Source: Nocardiopsis ganjiahuensis DSM 45031 (GTDB lineage: Bacteria; Actinomycetota; Actinomycetes; Streptosporangiales; Streptosporangiaceae). From it: a DNA stretch of 64,000 nt. Shown one piece after another: positions 51,232 through 60,017 of the stretch (within the stretch, counting starts at the first letter, position 1; each line of letters opens with the position of its first letter). The notes beneath the pieces are model-generated. The model saw nothing but the letters and a program-made list of their open reading frames with translations, did not search any database and was not told where the DNA came from. The position numbers were made by a program, and so were the translations under genes. Location: assembly GCF_000341085.1 (NCBI RefSeq), contig NZ_ANBA01000007.1, forward strand, positions 248,001-312,000, in the 5' to 3' direction.

Positions 51232-52118
51232 CCGCTCCGGCCCCCGGACGCACGGCGGACACGGTTTCCGCCACCACCCGCACACCGCGCATCCGGCGCG
51301 GCGCCACCACCCGCGCGGGCGGCACCGTCCTGACCGCCCTCACCTGGGTCATCGGCCTGCTGTTCGTCTCCCCGGTGCTGTGGCTGGTGCTGACGGCGTT
51401 CAAGGAGGAGAACCAGGCCGCGACCGACCCTCCGACGCTCTTCTTCCAGCCCACCCTGGACCGGTTCGCCACCGTGCTGGGGGCGGACTTCCTGCCGTAC
51501 CTGGGCAACTCGGCGATCGCCACCCTGGCGTCCACGCTGCTGGTCCTGGTGCTGGGCCTGCCCGCCGCCTACGCGCTCTCGGTGGCCCCGGTCAAACGCA
51601 CCCAGGACGTGCTGTTCTTCTTCATCTCGACCAAGATGCTGCCGGTCGTGGCGGTCGTGGTGCCGATCTACGTGGCAGCCGCGCACCTGTCGATGCTGGA
51701 CAACGTGTGGACCCTGGTCGTGCTGTACACGGCGATGAACCTGCCCATCGCGGTGTGGATGCTGCGCTCGTTCTTCCTGGAGGTGCCCGCGGCGATCGTG
51801 GAGGCCGCCCGGATGGAGGGCGCGGGGCTGCCCAGGGTCCTGTGGTCGGTGATGGTGCCCATCATGGCGCCGGGCATCGCGGCGACCGCCCTGATCTGCA
51901 TGATTTTCTCGTGGAACGAGTTCTTCTTCGCGGTGAACCTGACCGCGGCCCAGGCCGCCACGGTCCCGGTGTTCCTGACCGGTTTCATCACCAGTGAGGG
52001 ACTGTTCGTGGCGCAGCTGTCGGCGGCCGTGGTCATGGCGTCCCTGCCCATCGTGGTGATCGGCTGGACGGCCCAGCGCCAGCTCGTGCGCGGTCTCTCC
52101 ATGGGCGCGGTGAAGTAG
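51228..52118 (+). CDS. ABC sugar/polyol transporter permease (MalG/SmoG type)
   Basis: 296 aa from ATG 51228, ATGA overlap with the first permease gene. Six TM segments (first at about 33-55). The EAA motif is EAARMEGAGLPRVLWSVMVPIMAPGI near residue 190. The FSWNEFFFAVNLT segment and the terminal RQLVRGLSMGAVK are typical of the MalG family. Last gene of the polyol operon. Confidence 0.93.
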   Translation: MTAPAPGRTADTVSATTRTPRIRRGATTRAGGTVLTALTWVIGLLFVSPVLWLVLTAFKEENQAATDPPTLFFQPTLDRFATVLGADFLPYLGNSAIATLASTLLVLVLGLPAAYALSVAPVKRTQDVLFFFISTKMLPVVAVVVPIYVAAAHLSMLDNVWTLVVLYTAMNLPIAVWMLRSFFLEVPAAIVEAARMEGAGLPRVLWSVMVPIMAPGIAATALICMIFSWNEFFFAVNLTAAQAATVPVFLTGFITSEGLFVAQLSAAVVMASLPIVVIGWTAQRQLVRGLSMGAVK

Positions 52119-52154
52119 CACGCAGTGCCCCGGCGCCTTCACGGCACCGGGAAC

Positions 52155-52188
52155 GGAGGCGGCCGTCACGGGGACGGCGGTCGCCTCC
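52155..52188 (+). terminator. terminator of the polyol operon
   Basis: An outer 7-bp stem (52155-52161 with 52182-52188) and an inner GCCGTC/GACGGC stem, 37 bp after the last permease stop. Confidence 0.6.
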
Positions 52189-52244
52189 GGCCGCGGCTGG
52201 GCGGCTGTGCGCAGGCCCGCGGACCGCCGTAGGCCCGGACCGGC

Positions 52245-52916
52245 CTACTCCTCGCTGCTGAAGTCGTTGTACTGGTCGGCGCGCTCCTGGCCGGACAGCG
52301 CGTGAATGGCGTCCATGACCCGGTCGGTGATGACGCGGCGGGCCTTGCCGGGGGCCATGCTGTCGAACCCGGTGGAGAAGTCCATCGGCTCGCCGAAGCG
52401 CACCGTGAAGGGGCGGGGGCGCGGCATGCTGGCGCCGATCGGCTGGACCAGCTGGGTGCCGGAGACCGCGACGGGGACGATGGGGGCCTTGGACTCCAGG
52501 GCGAGGTGGGCGACGCCGGTGCGGCCGCGGTAGAGGCGGCCGTCCCGGGACCGGGTGCCCTCGGGGTAGACCACGCAGGCCTCGCCCTCGTTGAGCCGGT
52601 CCAGCATCATCTCCAGCGACACCATGGCGTCGCGGGCGTTGCCGCGCCGGACCGGCATGGCGCCCAGGGAGCTGAACACGGTCTTGGTGAGCTTGCCCTT
52701 GACGCCCGGGGCCTCGAAGTAGTCGGACTTGGCGAGGAAGCGTACCGGGCGCTGCGTGACCGACAGGGGGATGACGACGCTGTCCACGAAGGACAGGTGG
52801 TTGCTGGCGAGGAGGACCGGTCCGGTGGCGGGGACGTTCTCACGGCCCTCGATGGTCGGTCGGCACAGAGTCCGGGCGAGGACCGCCGCGGTCTGCCGCA
52901 ACGCACCGTAGAGCAC
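52245..52916 (-). CDS. plsC: 1-acyl-sn-glycerol-3-phosphate acyltransferase (PlsC family)
   Basis: 223 aa from GTG 52916 (AAGGGAG upstream). The acyltransferase motifs are intact: NHLSFVDS (HX4D) near residue 38, GAMPVRRGN, YPEGTRSRDG (EGT) and IVPVAVSGT. It transfers an acyl chain to lysophosphatidic acid, or a related acceptor, at the cytoplasmic membrane face. Actinomycetes carry several paralogues, so the specific acceptor is uncertain. Upstream palindrome at 52958-52976 may regulate it. Confidence 0.9.
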   Translation of the reverse strand: MLYGALRQTAAVLARTLCRPTIEGRENVPATGPVLLASNHLSFVDSVVIPLSVTQRPVRFLAKSDYFEAPGVKGKLTKTVFSSLGAMPVRRGNARDAMVSLEMMLDRLNEGEACVVYPEGTRSRDGRLYRGRTGVAHLALESKAPIVPVAVSGTQLVQPIGASMPRPRPFTVRFGEPMDFSTGFDSMAPGKARRVITDRVMDAIHALSGQERADQYNDFSSEE

Positions 52917-52957
52917 GTGTTCTCCCTTTTTGTTGTCGGACGGGGCCGACCTCAATG

Positions 52958-52976
52958 TAATGGTGACCGACCAGTA
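52958..52976. promoter_or_regulatory. palindrome upstream of plsC
   Basis: TAATGGT-N5-ACCAGTA (one mismatch between arms) lies 42 bp before the plsC start, with TACATT on the minus strand nearby as a possible -10. It resembles TetR-type operators, but no regulator gene is adjacent. Confidence 0.4.
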
Positions 52977-53220
52977 ATGATGACCTGCCGCACACAGAGT
53001 GCCCTACGTCACCAACCAGGAGAAACGGGAGACGCGGCAGGGGGCCGGCGCCCCGCCTCCGGACCGGTGCCCCGCCCCAGGGCCGGTGCCCCGCTTCAGG
53101 GCCGCTGCCTCCCGCCCCGGGGCGCGCGACACGGTTCCGGCACCCGATGAGTTTCGGCGCCGGCACCGGTCCGTACGGGAGACGATGCGGTGTGTCCGCA
53201 CCCCGACGAACGGAGCAGCC

Positions 53221-53631
53221 ATGTCCACGACCCCACCCAGCCCCTCGGTGGCCCTGCCGATCGACGACCGCATGAGGGCGATGGTCTTCTACCGCGACGC
53301 CTTCGGGTTCGAGCCCGTCGGCGAATCCGCCGAGGACGGCGTGCCCGAGCCGCTGATGTTCCGGATCGACCAGCGCACCGTGCTGCTGCTCATCCCCAGG
53401 GGCGGTTTCGGCTGGGTGCTCGGCGACGGCCGCGAACTGGCCCCGCCCGGGACCAGTGAGTGCCTCATGGGGATGGCGGTGGCCACCGAGCAGGAGGTCG
53501 ACGACCTGGTCGCCCGGGTCCGGGACGCCGGGGGAGCGGTACTGGCCGAACCCGACCACCAGCCCTGGGGGTACACGGCCCTGTGCGCGGACCCGGACGG
53601 GCACGTCTGGCAGGTCCTGGTCACCCCCTGA
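53221..53631 (+). CDS. VOC-family (glyoxalase-like) protein
   Basis: 136 aa from ATG 53221. The duplicated module is clear: ALPIDDRMRAMVFYRDAFGFEPVGE at the start and ALCADPDGHVWQVLVTP at the end. A conserved EPLMFRIDQRTVLLLIP strand lies between. Probably cytoplasmic; substrate unknown. The 300-bp region upstream (52917-53220) holds the plsC promoter and no other gene. Convergent with the TRIC channel gene. Confidence 0.88.
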   Translation: MSTTPPSPSVALPIDDRMRAMVFYRDAFGFEPVGESAEDGVPEPLMFRIDQRTVLLLIPRGGFGWVLGDGRELAPPGTSECLMGMAVATEQEVDDLVARVRDAGGAVLAEPDHQPWGYTALCADPDGHVWQVLVTP

Positions 53632-53653
53632 GCGCGCGCCCCGCGGTGCGCCC

Positions 53654-53690
53654 CGCCGGGCGCGCCCCTACAGGGGAGGGGCGCCCGGCG
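53654..53690. terminator. terminator between VOC and TRIC genes
   Basis: A long GC stem (about 14 pairs, a two-base bulge) with loop ACAGGGG. It includes the TRIC stop codon and lies 23 bp after the VOC stop. Confidence 0.6.
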
Positions 53691-54300
53691 GGCTCGGGGC
53701 GTTCCAGCGGTAGCGCAGCGCCAGGATCCGGATGGCGAAGCACAGCAGCGAGCCGACCACCGCGATCCAGCCCGGGCCGAACCCGGTCAGGTCCACGAGC
53801 ACCACGAAGGCCGCCCCGACCATCGCCGGGATGGCGTACAGGTGCGAGTTGGCGCTGAGCACCGTCGGTACCCGGTTCAGCAGCACGTCCCGGATGGTGC
53901 CGCCGCCCACCCCGGTGATGACGCCCAGGATCACCGCCTGGAGGGGGCCGAACCCGAACTCCAGCGCCTTGGTCGCGCCGATCACCGCGAACAGGCTCAG
54001 CCCGGCGGCGTCGAACAGCAGGATGGGTTTGCTCAGGTGGGTGAGCTGGCGGCTGAGGAAGAACGCCAGCATGCTCCCGGCCAGCGCGGTCACCAGGTAC
54101 CGCCAGTCCTGGAAGGTCGCCGGGGTCTCACCGAGCAGGACGTCGCGGATGACGCCGCCGCCGATGGCGGTCACCATGCCCAGGGCCATCACCCCGACGA
54201 TGTCCACCCGCGCGGTGCGGATCGCCGTGAGGGAGCCGTCCAGAGCGAACGCGAAGATGCCCATCAGGTCGAGGACGAGGAGGATGTCGAGCGTGGACAT
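53668..54300 (-). CDS. TRIC (YadS/UPF0126) family cation channel
   Basis: 210 aa from ATG 54300. Two repeated modules of three TM helices each, with the family's repeated glycine motif: ALGMVTAIGGGVIRDVLLGETPA and VILGVITGVGGGTIRDVLLNRVP. Prokaryotic TRIC homologues form trimeric K+/cation channels. The frame upstream of ATG 54300 contains the promoter region only. Physiological role in this organism is unknown. Confidence 0.92.
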   Translation of the reverse strand: MSTLDILLVLDLMGIFAFALDGSLTAIRTARVDIVGVMALGMVTAIGGGVIRDVLLGETPATFQDWRYLVTALAGSMLAFFLSRQLTHLSKPILLFDAAGLSLFAVIGATKALEFGFGPLQAVILGVITGVGGGTIRDVLLNRVPTVLSANSHLYAIPAMVGAAFVVLVDLTGFGPGWIAVVGSLLCFAIRILALRYRWNAPSPPGAPPL

Positions 54301-54394
54301 AGGTGTGCGCCGGAAGCGGCGGTTCCCTTCGGTCGGACGGGTGCCAACCGGAAAGTAGATCACGAAACTACGCCGGTTTCCGCACCTCAGCGCT

Positions 54395-54429
54395 GTGAGG
54401 CCCCCCACGGGTCGTGCGGAGGGCCTCAC
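54395..54429 (-). terminator. terminator of the alpha-glucan operon
   Basis: A 9-bp stem (54395-54403 with 54421-54429) enclosing a second short pairing, 19 bp after the GH87 stop and between convergently placed non-coding ends. Confidence 0.55.
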
Positions 54430-54447
54430 GGGCGGACGGCTGAGAGG

Positions 54448-56544
54448 TCAGAATCCGCTGTTGCCCTCGCCGCGCACGACCTCGAAACCGCCGGAGGAGA
54501 CCAGCCCGTCACCGCCGGCCCCGGACACGCTCACGTACTCGAAGTACGCGCTGCCCTCGGCCTCGATCTCGACGCCGTGGCTCCCGGTACCGTCCACCGT
54601 CACGTTCTCGAAGCTCAGCCCCTCCACCAGCCGCTGGTGGCTGACCAGGATGCCCTGGTAGGAGCTGTCCACGATCTCGGTGTCGGCCACGGTGATCGGC
54701 GCGGTGATGTCGGCGGTGTCGGCGAAGACCCAGATCGCGCCCAGCTCGGTCTCCCAGTTCGGCTCGTACCCGCCGGTGCGGGTGAGCGTGTTGCGCCGGA
54801 GCATCGTCTCGCCGCTCAGCGGCACCGGGTCGAACCGGGTGCCCACGGCGATCCCGGCCGAGCCGGTCAGGGTGTCGGAGAACAGGTTGTCCTCCACCCG
54901 ATTGCCGTGCCCGCCGTAGATCCCGGCGCCGTTGCCCAGCAGCGGTGTGGACACGGTGTTGAAGGAGAACGCGCTGTCGGTGACCGGCGAGCCGTCCGAC
55001 CACATCGCCAGGGCGTCGTCGCCGGTGTTGCGCACCACGCTCTGGCGCACCTCGGTGTCACGGACGTCGCCGTGCAGGTTGACCCCGTCGGCGAAGGTGT
55101 TGCGGATACGAAGCCCCAGGGCGAGCAGCCCGTCGGTGCCGTGGTCGGCCCACAGCCCCACCTTGGTGTGTTCGATCCACACGTTCTGGATCAGCGAACC
55201 CGTGCCGAAGTCACCCTCGAAGGCGGCGTCGAACCCGGCGTCGTCGCGGTACCGGTTGTCGCCGTCGATCATCAGGTCGGTCACCACCACGTCCGAGCCG
55301 GTGGCCATGAACCCGCCCTTGCCGTCCAGGCCGTGCAGCACCGAGTACCAGGGCCCGGCCCCGCTCACGGTCACACCTTCGACCTCGACCCGGTCGCTGA
55401 TGGTGTACTCGCCCTCGGGCACCCACACGCCGGTGCCCTCGGACCTGGCCTCGGCGATCGCGGAGCGCAGCGCCTCGGTGTCGTCCGGACCCGAACCCGC
55501 ACCGTGGTCGGTGAGGTCCACGAAACCCTCGGGGCTCTCCAGGGGGTCGGGCACGACCTCGGTCTCCACGAGGTCGATGTCGTAGTACTCCGCCGAGGAA
55601 CCGGCGTCCTTCTCCAGCCGCAGGGTGGTCCCGGCCGGGAGCGGGCCTACTCGGAACCGCGAGTCGTCGAAGAACCGCTGGGCACCACCCTCCCGCGGGT
55701 CGTCGGAGTACGGGTACGTGCCGTACACCCAGCTGTACTCGCTGGTCAGCTCCAGGTCCTCGACCTTCTCGCCATCCGCGTACAGGCCCAGGGTGTGCCG
55801 CTCGCCGCCACCGTTCTCCGCGTCGGGAAGGGAGTAGCGCACGACCAGCGCGTCGGCGTCCTCGGTGAGCTCGAACTCCACGTGGTCGCCGGTCTCGGAG
55901 AGCCGGACCGCCTGGCGCCCGGACGCCTCGGCCTCCACGGTGCGGAACTCCCGGCCCGGGCCCAGGACCTGGGCGTTCGTTGCGCCGTCCTGCGCCTGGT
56001 AGGCGGTGTAGGGCACGGTCGCGCCGCGCTCGTCCAGCCGGGCCCCGGACGACAGCGCGATCCGGTCCAGGGCGATCGCCGTCGCGCCGTCGCCGCGCAG
56101 CTCCACGCTGCCCAGCCCGGCCGGGACGGTCACCCCTGTGTCGGTCTCGGCCCAGCCATCGGTGGCGGGCAGGTCAACCGGGCCGAGTGAGCGCCCGTTG
56201 ACCAGCAGCTCCGGGGCGCTGTGGGTGTCGGAGGCGTAGGTGAGGGTGAGGGTCTGCTCGAGGGCCGAGGTGGAGGCGACCGGCACGACCACCCGGGCAT
56301 CGGCGCCCAGGGTCGTGTAGGAGTCTCCCGAAGACCCGGCCATGGTGGTGACGGTTTCCCCCTCTCCGGTGAGGAAGGCGGTGCCGACGTCGTAGACGGC
56401 TCCGCTGCCGTCAGCGGACACCAGCTCGGTTCCGGGTTCGGTCGTGGTGGTCATGGTCCAGGCGGCGGCCGCGGCCAGGGTCAGGGCGCCCAGGGCGGCG
56501 CCGGTTCGGGTTCCGGCCGGGGTGTGGTTCGCACGTCGGTGCAT
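54448..56544 (-). CDS. secreted GH87 alpha-1,3-glucanase/mycodextranase
   Basis: 698 aa from ATG 56544. A long signal peptide (GTRTGAALGALTLAAAAAW) precedes two beta-sandwich carbohydrate-binding-like regions (about 30-330). The GH87 beta-helix follows (about 345-698): FVDLTDHGAGSGPDDTEALRSAI, GAGPWYSVLHG, NVWIEHTKVGLWADHGTDG, FADGVNLHGDVRDTEVRQS and RNTGDDALAMWS with the conserved acidic residues. GH87 enzymes cleave alpha-1,3-glucan or nigeran (alternating 1,3/1,4) of fungal walls. It is the last gene of the operon, 73 bp after the second permease. Confidence 0.85.
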   Translation of the reverse strand: MHRRANHTPAGTRTGAALGALTLAAAAAWTMTTTTEPGTELVSADGSGAVYDVGTAFLTGEGETVTTMAGSSGDSYTTLGADARVVVPVASTSALEQTLTLTYASDTHSAPELLVNGRSLGPVDLPATDGWAETDTGVTVPAGLGSVELRGDGATAIALDRIALSSGARLDERGATVPYTAYQAQDGATNAQVLGPGREFRTVEAEASGRQAVRLSETGDHVEFELTEDADALVVRYSLPDAENGGGERHTLGLYADGEKVEDLELTSEYSWVYGTYPYSDDPREGGAQRFFDDSRFRVGPLPAGTTLRLEKDAGSSAEYYDIDLVETEVVPDPLESPEGFVDLTDHGAGSGPDDTEALRSAIAEARSEGTGVWVPEGEYTISDRVEVEGVTVSGAGPWYSVLHGLDGKGGFMATGSDVVVTDLMIDGDNRYRDDAGFDAAFEGDFGTGSLIQNVWIEHTKVGLWADHGTDGLLALGLRIRNTFADGVNLHGDVRDTEVRQSVVRNTGDDALAMWSDGSPVTDSAFSFNTVSTPLLGNGAGIYGGHGNRVEDNLFSDTLTGSAGIAVGTRFDPVPLSGETMLRRNTLTRTGGYEPNWETELGAIWVFADTADITAPITVADTEIVDSSYQGILVSHQRLVEGLSFENVTVDGTGSHGVEIEAEGSAYFEYVSVSGAGGDGLVSSGGFEVVRGEGNSGF

Positions 56545-56617
56545 GGGGGGTTCCGTTTCCGGGAGTTCTGTGAGGTGGTGTCCGGGCGGCCGATCGGCTG
56601 CGGGGGCCGCCCGGCGC

Positions 56618-57571
56618 TCAACCCTTGACCGCACCCCCCAACCCGCCACCGCGCAGGAATGTGCGCTGGAACATCAGGAACAGCGCGATGGGAATGACAC
56701 TGGACAGGGCCAGGGCGGACAGGAACACGTCCAGCTCGACGAAGCTCCGCAGGGCGGGCAGGCGCACCGACAGCGGCTGGACCGCAGGGTCGGGAAGCAC
56801 CAGCATCGGCCACAGGAAGTCCTTCCAGGACGCGATGACCGCGAACACCGACACCACGCCCAGGATCGGCTTGGACATCGGCAGCACCACCGACCAGAAC
56901 AGGCGGAACGGGCCTGCGCCGTCCATTCGTGCGGCCTCGAACACCTCCCGGGGGAGGTTGTCGAAGAAGCGCTGCACGAGCAGCACGTTGAACGCGTTCG
57001 CGCCGGCCGGGAGCCATACCGCCCAGAAGCTGTTGACCAGAGAGGTGCCCAGCAGCGGCGGGTCCAGGACGGTCAGGTACAGCGGCACCAACAGGACCAC
57101 CGAGGGCACGAACAGTGTCGCCAGCACGATCCCGGTGACGGCCTTGCGGTAGCGGGGCCGCAGTACCGACAGCGCGTACCCGGCGGTCGTGGCCACGACG
57201 ATCTGTACCAGCCACGCGCCCGCCGCGATGACGACCGTGTTGAACATGTGCAGGTCGATGTCGAACCGCGCCCAGGCCGTGTACAGGTTGGCCCAGTCCA
57301 GCGGGTTCGACCACAGGGACAGCGGTTCGCGGAGCGTGTTCTGGGTGGGAGTGACCGCGGCCCGGGCCAGCCACAGCATCGGCCCCAGACCGACCAGGAA
57401 CAGCAGTCCCAACAGGGCGCCCAGCACCAGCCGCATGGTCCGGCGAGTGCGTTCGTGTGCCCAGTCGGCCGCCGAGAGGACGCCGCGGAACCCGGCTTCG
57501 GCCGCGGGGCGGGTACGACGGCGCCCGGCCGCGGCGGGGGTTCGTGGAGCGGACAGGGGTCGGGTACTCAC
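56618..57571 (-). CDS. ABC oligosaccharide transporter permease (MalG type)
   Basis: 317 aa from GTG 57571, overlapping the stop of the first permease by 4 bp (GTGA). An unusually long Arg/Pro-rich N-terminus (about 45 aa) precedes six TM segments. The EAA motif reads EAARMDGAGPFRLFWSVVLPMSKPIL near residue 215. FQRTFLRGGGLGGAVKG is the typical MalG end. Transports the oligosaccharides released by the GH87 enzyme, by operon logic. Confidence 0.92.
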   Translation of the reverse strand: MSTRPLSAPRTPAAAGRRRTRPAAEAGFRGVLSAADWAHERTRRTMRLVLGALLGLLFLVGLGPMLWLARAAVTPTQNTLREPLSLWSNPLDWANLYTAWARFDIDLHMFNTVVIAAGAWLVQIVVATTAGYALSVLRPRYRKAVTGIVLATLFVPSVVLLVPLYLTVLDPPLLGTSLVNSFWAVWLPAGANAFNVLLVQRFFDNLPREVFEAARMDGAGPFRLFWSVVLPMSKPILGVVSVFAVIASWKDFLWPMLVLPDPAVQPLSVRLPALRSFVELDVFLSALALSSVIPIALFLMFQRTFLRGGGLGGAVKG

Positions 57572-58545
57572 GAGCTGCTCCAGGAACGGGTGAGGCGGAA
57601 GTACACCGCGGACAGGACCGCCAGGAACACCGCGAGCATCAGGCTCAGTGCGGTGGCTGCCCCGTAGTCGCCGCCCAGGCTGGTGGCGAAGGCGTAGTCG
57701 TAGATGAGCAGCAGGACCGTGGTGGTGGAGTTGGCCGGCCCGCCCCCGGTGAGCAGGAACGGCTCCAGGAACACCTGAGCGGTCCCGATGATCTGCAGGA
57801 TGAACGTGATGAGCAGGATCCCGCGCAGCTGCGGCAGCGTCACGTGCCACACCTTGCGCCAGATCGAGGCCCCGTCCATTTCCGCGGCGTCGTACAGGTC
57901 GGGGTTGACCGAGGTCAGCGCCGCCAGGTAGATGATGACCGTGCCCCCGGCCGCCGACCAGGTGGCCACCAGGACCAGTGACGGCATCGCCATCACGGGA
58001 TCCTGGAGCCACCCGACCGGCCCGAACCCGAACCAGCCCAGCACCGTGTTGAACACCCCGGTGGAACCGCCGTCGTAGAAGAACTGCCACAACAGCACCG
58101 ACACCACCGGCGGGACCACCACCGGCAGGTAGGCCAGCACGCTGAACAGCCCCCGCGCCCGCCGGACCTCGCTCATCAGCACCGCCGCCAGCAGCGGGAT
58201 CGGATAGCCGAACACCAGCGACAGCACGGCGAAGTAGAGCGTGTTCGTCACCGCTGTCCCAAGGAGCGGGTCGGACAGGACGTAGGCGAAGTTGTCCAGC
58301 CCCACGAACGTCGGCGCGCTGACCAGGTTGGTCCGCTGGAAGCTCATGACCACCGCGCGGACGATCGGCCACCAGGAGAACACCCCGAACACCAGGAACA
58401 GGGGTAGGAGGAAGACCAGGCAGGCCGGTCCTCCGCCGCGCGCCCACGACCGAGGGGAACGGCGGCGCGGGCCCGGTGTAGCGGGCACGGCGGGAGGGGG
58501 ACCGGGCGGCGGGGTGGCCGGCTCGGCGGTTCGGGTCAGGGACAT
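57568..58545 (-). CDS. ABC oligosaccharide transporter permease (MalF type)
   Basis: 325 aa from ATG 58545, 5 bp after the binding protein gene. A Pro-rich start (residues 1-35) precedes six TM segments. The EAA loop is DAAEMDGASIWRKVWHVTLPQLRGIL near residue 218. The VFGYPIPLLAAVLMSEVRR segment fits the MalF-type subunit. No ATP-binding subunit follows in the operon. Confidence 0.93.
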   Translation of the reverse strand: MSLTRTAEPATPPPGPPPAVPATPGPRRRSPRSWARGGGPACLVFLLPLFLVFGVFSWWPIVRAVVMSFQRTNLVSAPTFVGLDNFAYVLSDPLLGTAVTNTLYFAVLSLVFGYPIPLLAAVLMSEVRRARGLFSVLAYLPVVVPPVVSVLLWQFFYDGGSTGVFNTVLGWFGFGPVGWLQDPVMAMPSLVLVATWSAAGGTVIIYLAALTSVNPDLYDAAEMDGASIWRKVWHVTLPQLRGILLITFILQIIGTAQVFLEPFLLTGGGPANSTTTVLLLIYDYAFATSLGGDYGAATALSLMLAVFLAVLSAVYFRLTRSWSSS

Positions 58546-58550
58546 GGCTG

Positions 58551-59951
58551 CTACTCCCGGTCGATCTGGGCCTGGGCGGCGGCCTCGGCCTCGGCGAGCA
58601 GGGCGGCCACGTCGGCGTCACGATCGGTCAGCACGGCCTGCACCACCGGGTCCAGCAGCGCGTACACCTCCTGGGTGGAACGCGTGGGCTCGTTGACCAG
58701 GGGCTGCTCGAACATGGCATCGGTGTAGGGGGTCATCTGCTCCAGAGGCACGTTCACGTACTCCTCCTGCCAGCCGAGCTTGGCCTCGTGTGTCTCCTGG
58801 TCGAAGACGGCCAGCTGTGGGGAACCGACCGGCTGCCCGGCCTCGGCCAGCGTCCGGGCGTCCAGGACCGAGGCCTCCTCGTCGGTGAGCTTGGCCAGGT
58901 AGTAGAAGTCGATCCAGCGCACCCCGGCGTCGACCACCTCGGGCTCGGCGTCGGCGCGGACCACCGCGAGGTCTCCGCCGCCCAGTACCCCGGCATCGGG
59001 GTGGTCGGCCAGCGGCAGCGCCGCGACCCCGTAGTCGTCGGGGTCGATGGCGTTCTGGGTGACGAGGTTGCCGTAGTTGCCGCCGCCGGAGACGTACATG
59101 CCGATCCGCCCGGACGAGAAGTCCTGGTTGATGGACTCCCACTCGTAGAGGAAGTTGGCGCCCATGCTGTCGTCCTCCCAGCGCATGGTCCGGACGAGTT
59201 CGAGGGCCTCGGCCATCTCCGGGGTGTCGATCGTGGCGGTGGCGTCGTCGCCGTCCAGGACCTCGGTGCGCCCGCCGAACGCGTAGTTCATGCTGGTCAG
59301 GATCCAGCCGCCGGTGTTGCCGGAGGTCATCATCGTGTACCCGGCCTGGCCGGTCTCCTCGGAAATGGTGTCCGCGGCCTCACGCACCTCCTCCCAGGTG
59401 GTGGGCGGGGTGTCCGGGTCGAGCCCGGCCTCCTCGAACAGGGTGCGGTTGTAGTGCAGGGCCTGTCCGTAGGCGGCGATGGGCACCGCCCACACGTTCC
59501 CGTCGTCGTCGGTCCCTGCCGAGACGACGGTGGGGTTGAAGGAGTCCCCGTAGGGCAGCTCGGCCACCTGGCCGCTGATGTCGGAGACCTGACGGCGTTC
59601 GATGAGGCCGCGCCCGTCGGTGAAAGGCACCGTGAACACGTCCGGGAGCGTGCCTCCGGCCAGCTGTGCGGTGAAGGTGGTGGCGGTCCAGGTGTACTCC
59701 TGGACCTCCACGGTGACGTCGTCGTTGGCGGCCTCGAACTGGGCGACGCGCTCGTTGAAGGCATCGACGGCGCCCTGCTCGAGCCCGGCGTCGATGGAGA
59801 CGACGAGGCGGACGGTGCCGTCCTCGCCGGCGGTGTCGGAGTCCGAACCGCAGGCGGTGGCCACCAGGGCCAGGGCCAGGGTGGTGGCCGGCAGGAGGCG
59901 GCTTCGAGGGGACGGGTTTCGGAGGGCTCGGTTTCGGGGGGCGCTGATCAT
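58551..59951 (-). CDS. ABC oligosaccharide-binding lipoprotein
   Basis: 466 aa from ATG 59951. A signal peptide with lipobox LVATAC (about residues 29-34) is followed by a family 1 solute-binding fold: RLVVSIDAGLEQGAVDAFNERVAQFEAANDDVTVEVQEY, then YGQALHYNRTLFEEAGLDPDTPPTTWEEV. It should bind alpha-gluco-oligosaccharides outside the membrane and pass them to the two permeases. Placed between the GH13 gene and the permeases in one operon. Confidence 0.9.
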   Translation of the reverse strand: MISAPRNRALRNPSPRSRLLPATTLALALVATACGSDSDTAGEDGTVRLVVSIDAGLEQGAVDAFNERVAQFEAANDDVTVEVQEYTWTATTFTAQLAGGTLPDVFTVPFTDGRGLIERRQVSDISGQVAELPYGDSFNPTVVSAGTDDDGNVWAVPIAAYGQALHYNRTLFEEAGLDPDTPPTTWEEVREAADTISEETGQAGYTMMTSGNTGGWILTSMNYAFGGRTEVLDGDDATATIDTPEMAEALELVRTMRWEDDSMGANFLYEWESINQDFSSGRIGMYVSGGGNYGNLVTQNAIDPDDYGVAALPLADHPDAGVLGGGDLAVVRADAEPEVVDAGVRWIDFYYLAKLTDEEASVLDARTLAEAGQPVGSPQLAVFDQETHEAKLGWQEEYVNVPLEQMTPYTDAMFEQPLVNEPTRSTQEVYALLDPVVQAVLTDRDADVAALLAEAEAAAQAQIDRE

Positions 59952-60017
59952 GGTCGTCCTTGCTGGGCGAAGGGGGAATGCAGGCAGCGGGAGCGGGTCC
60001 GGGTCTCGGGAAGTCGG

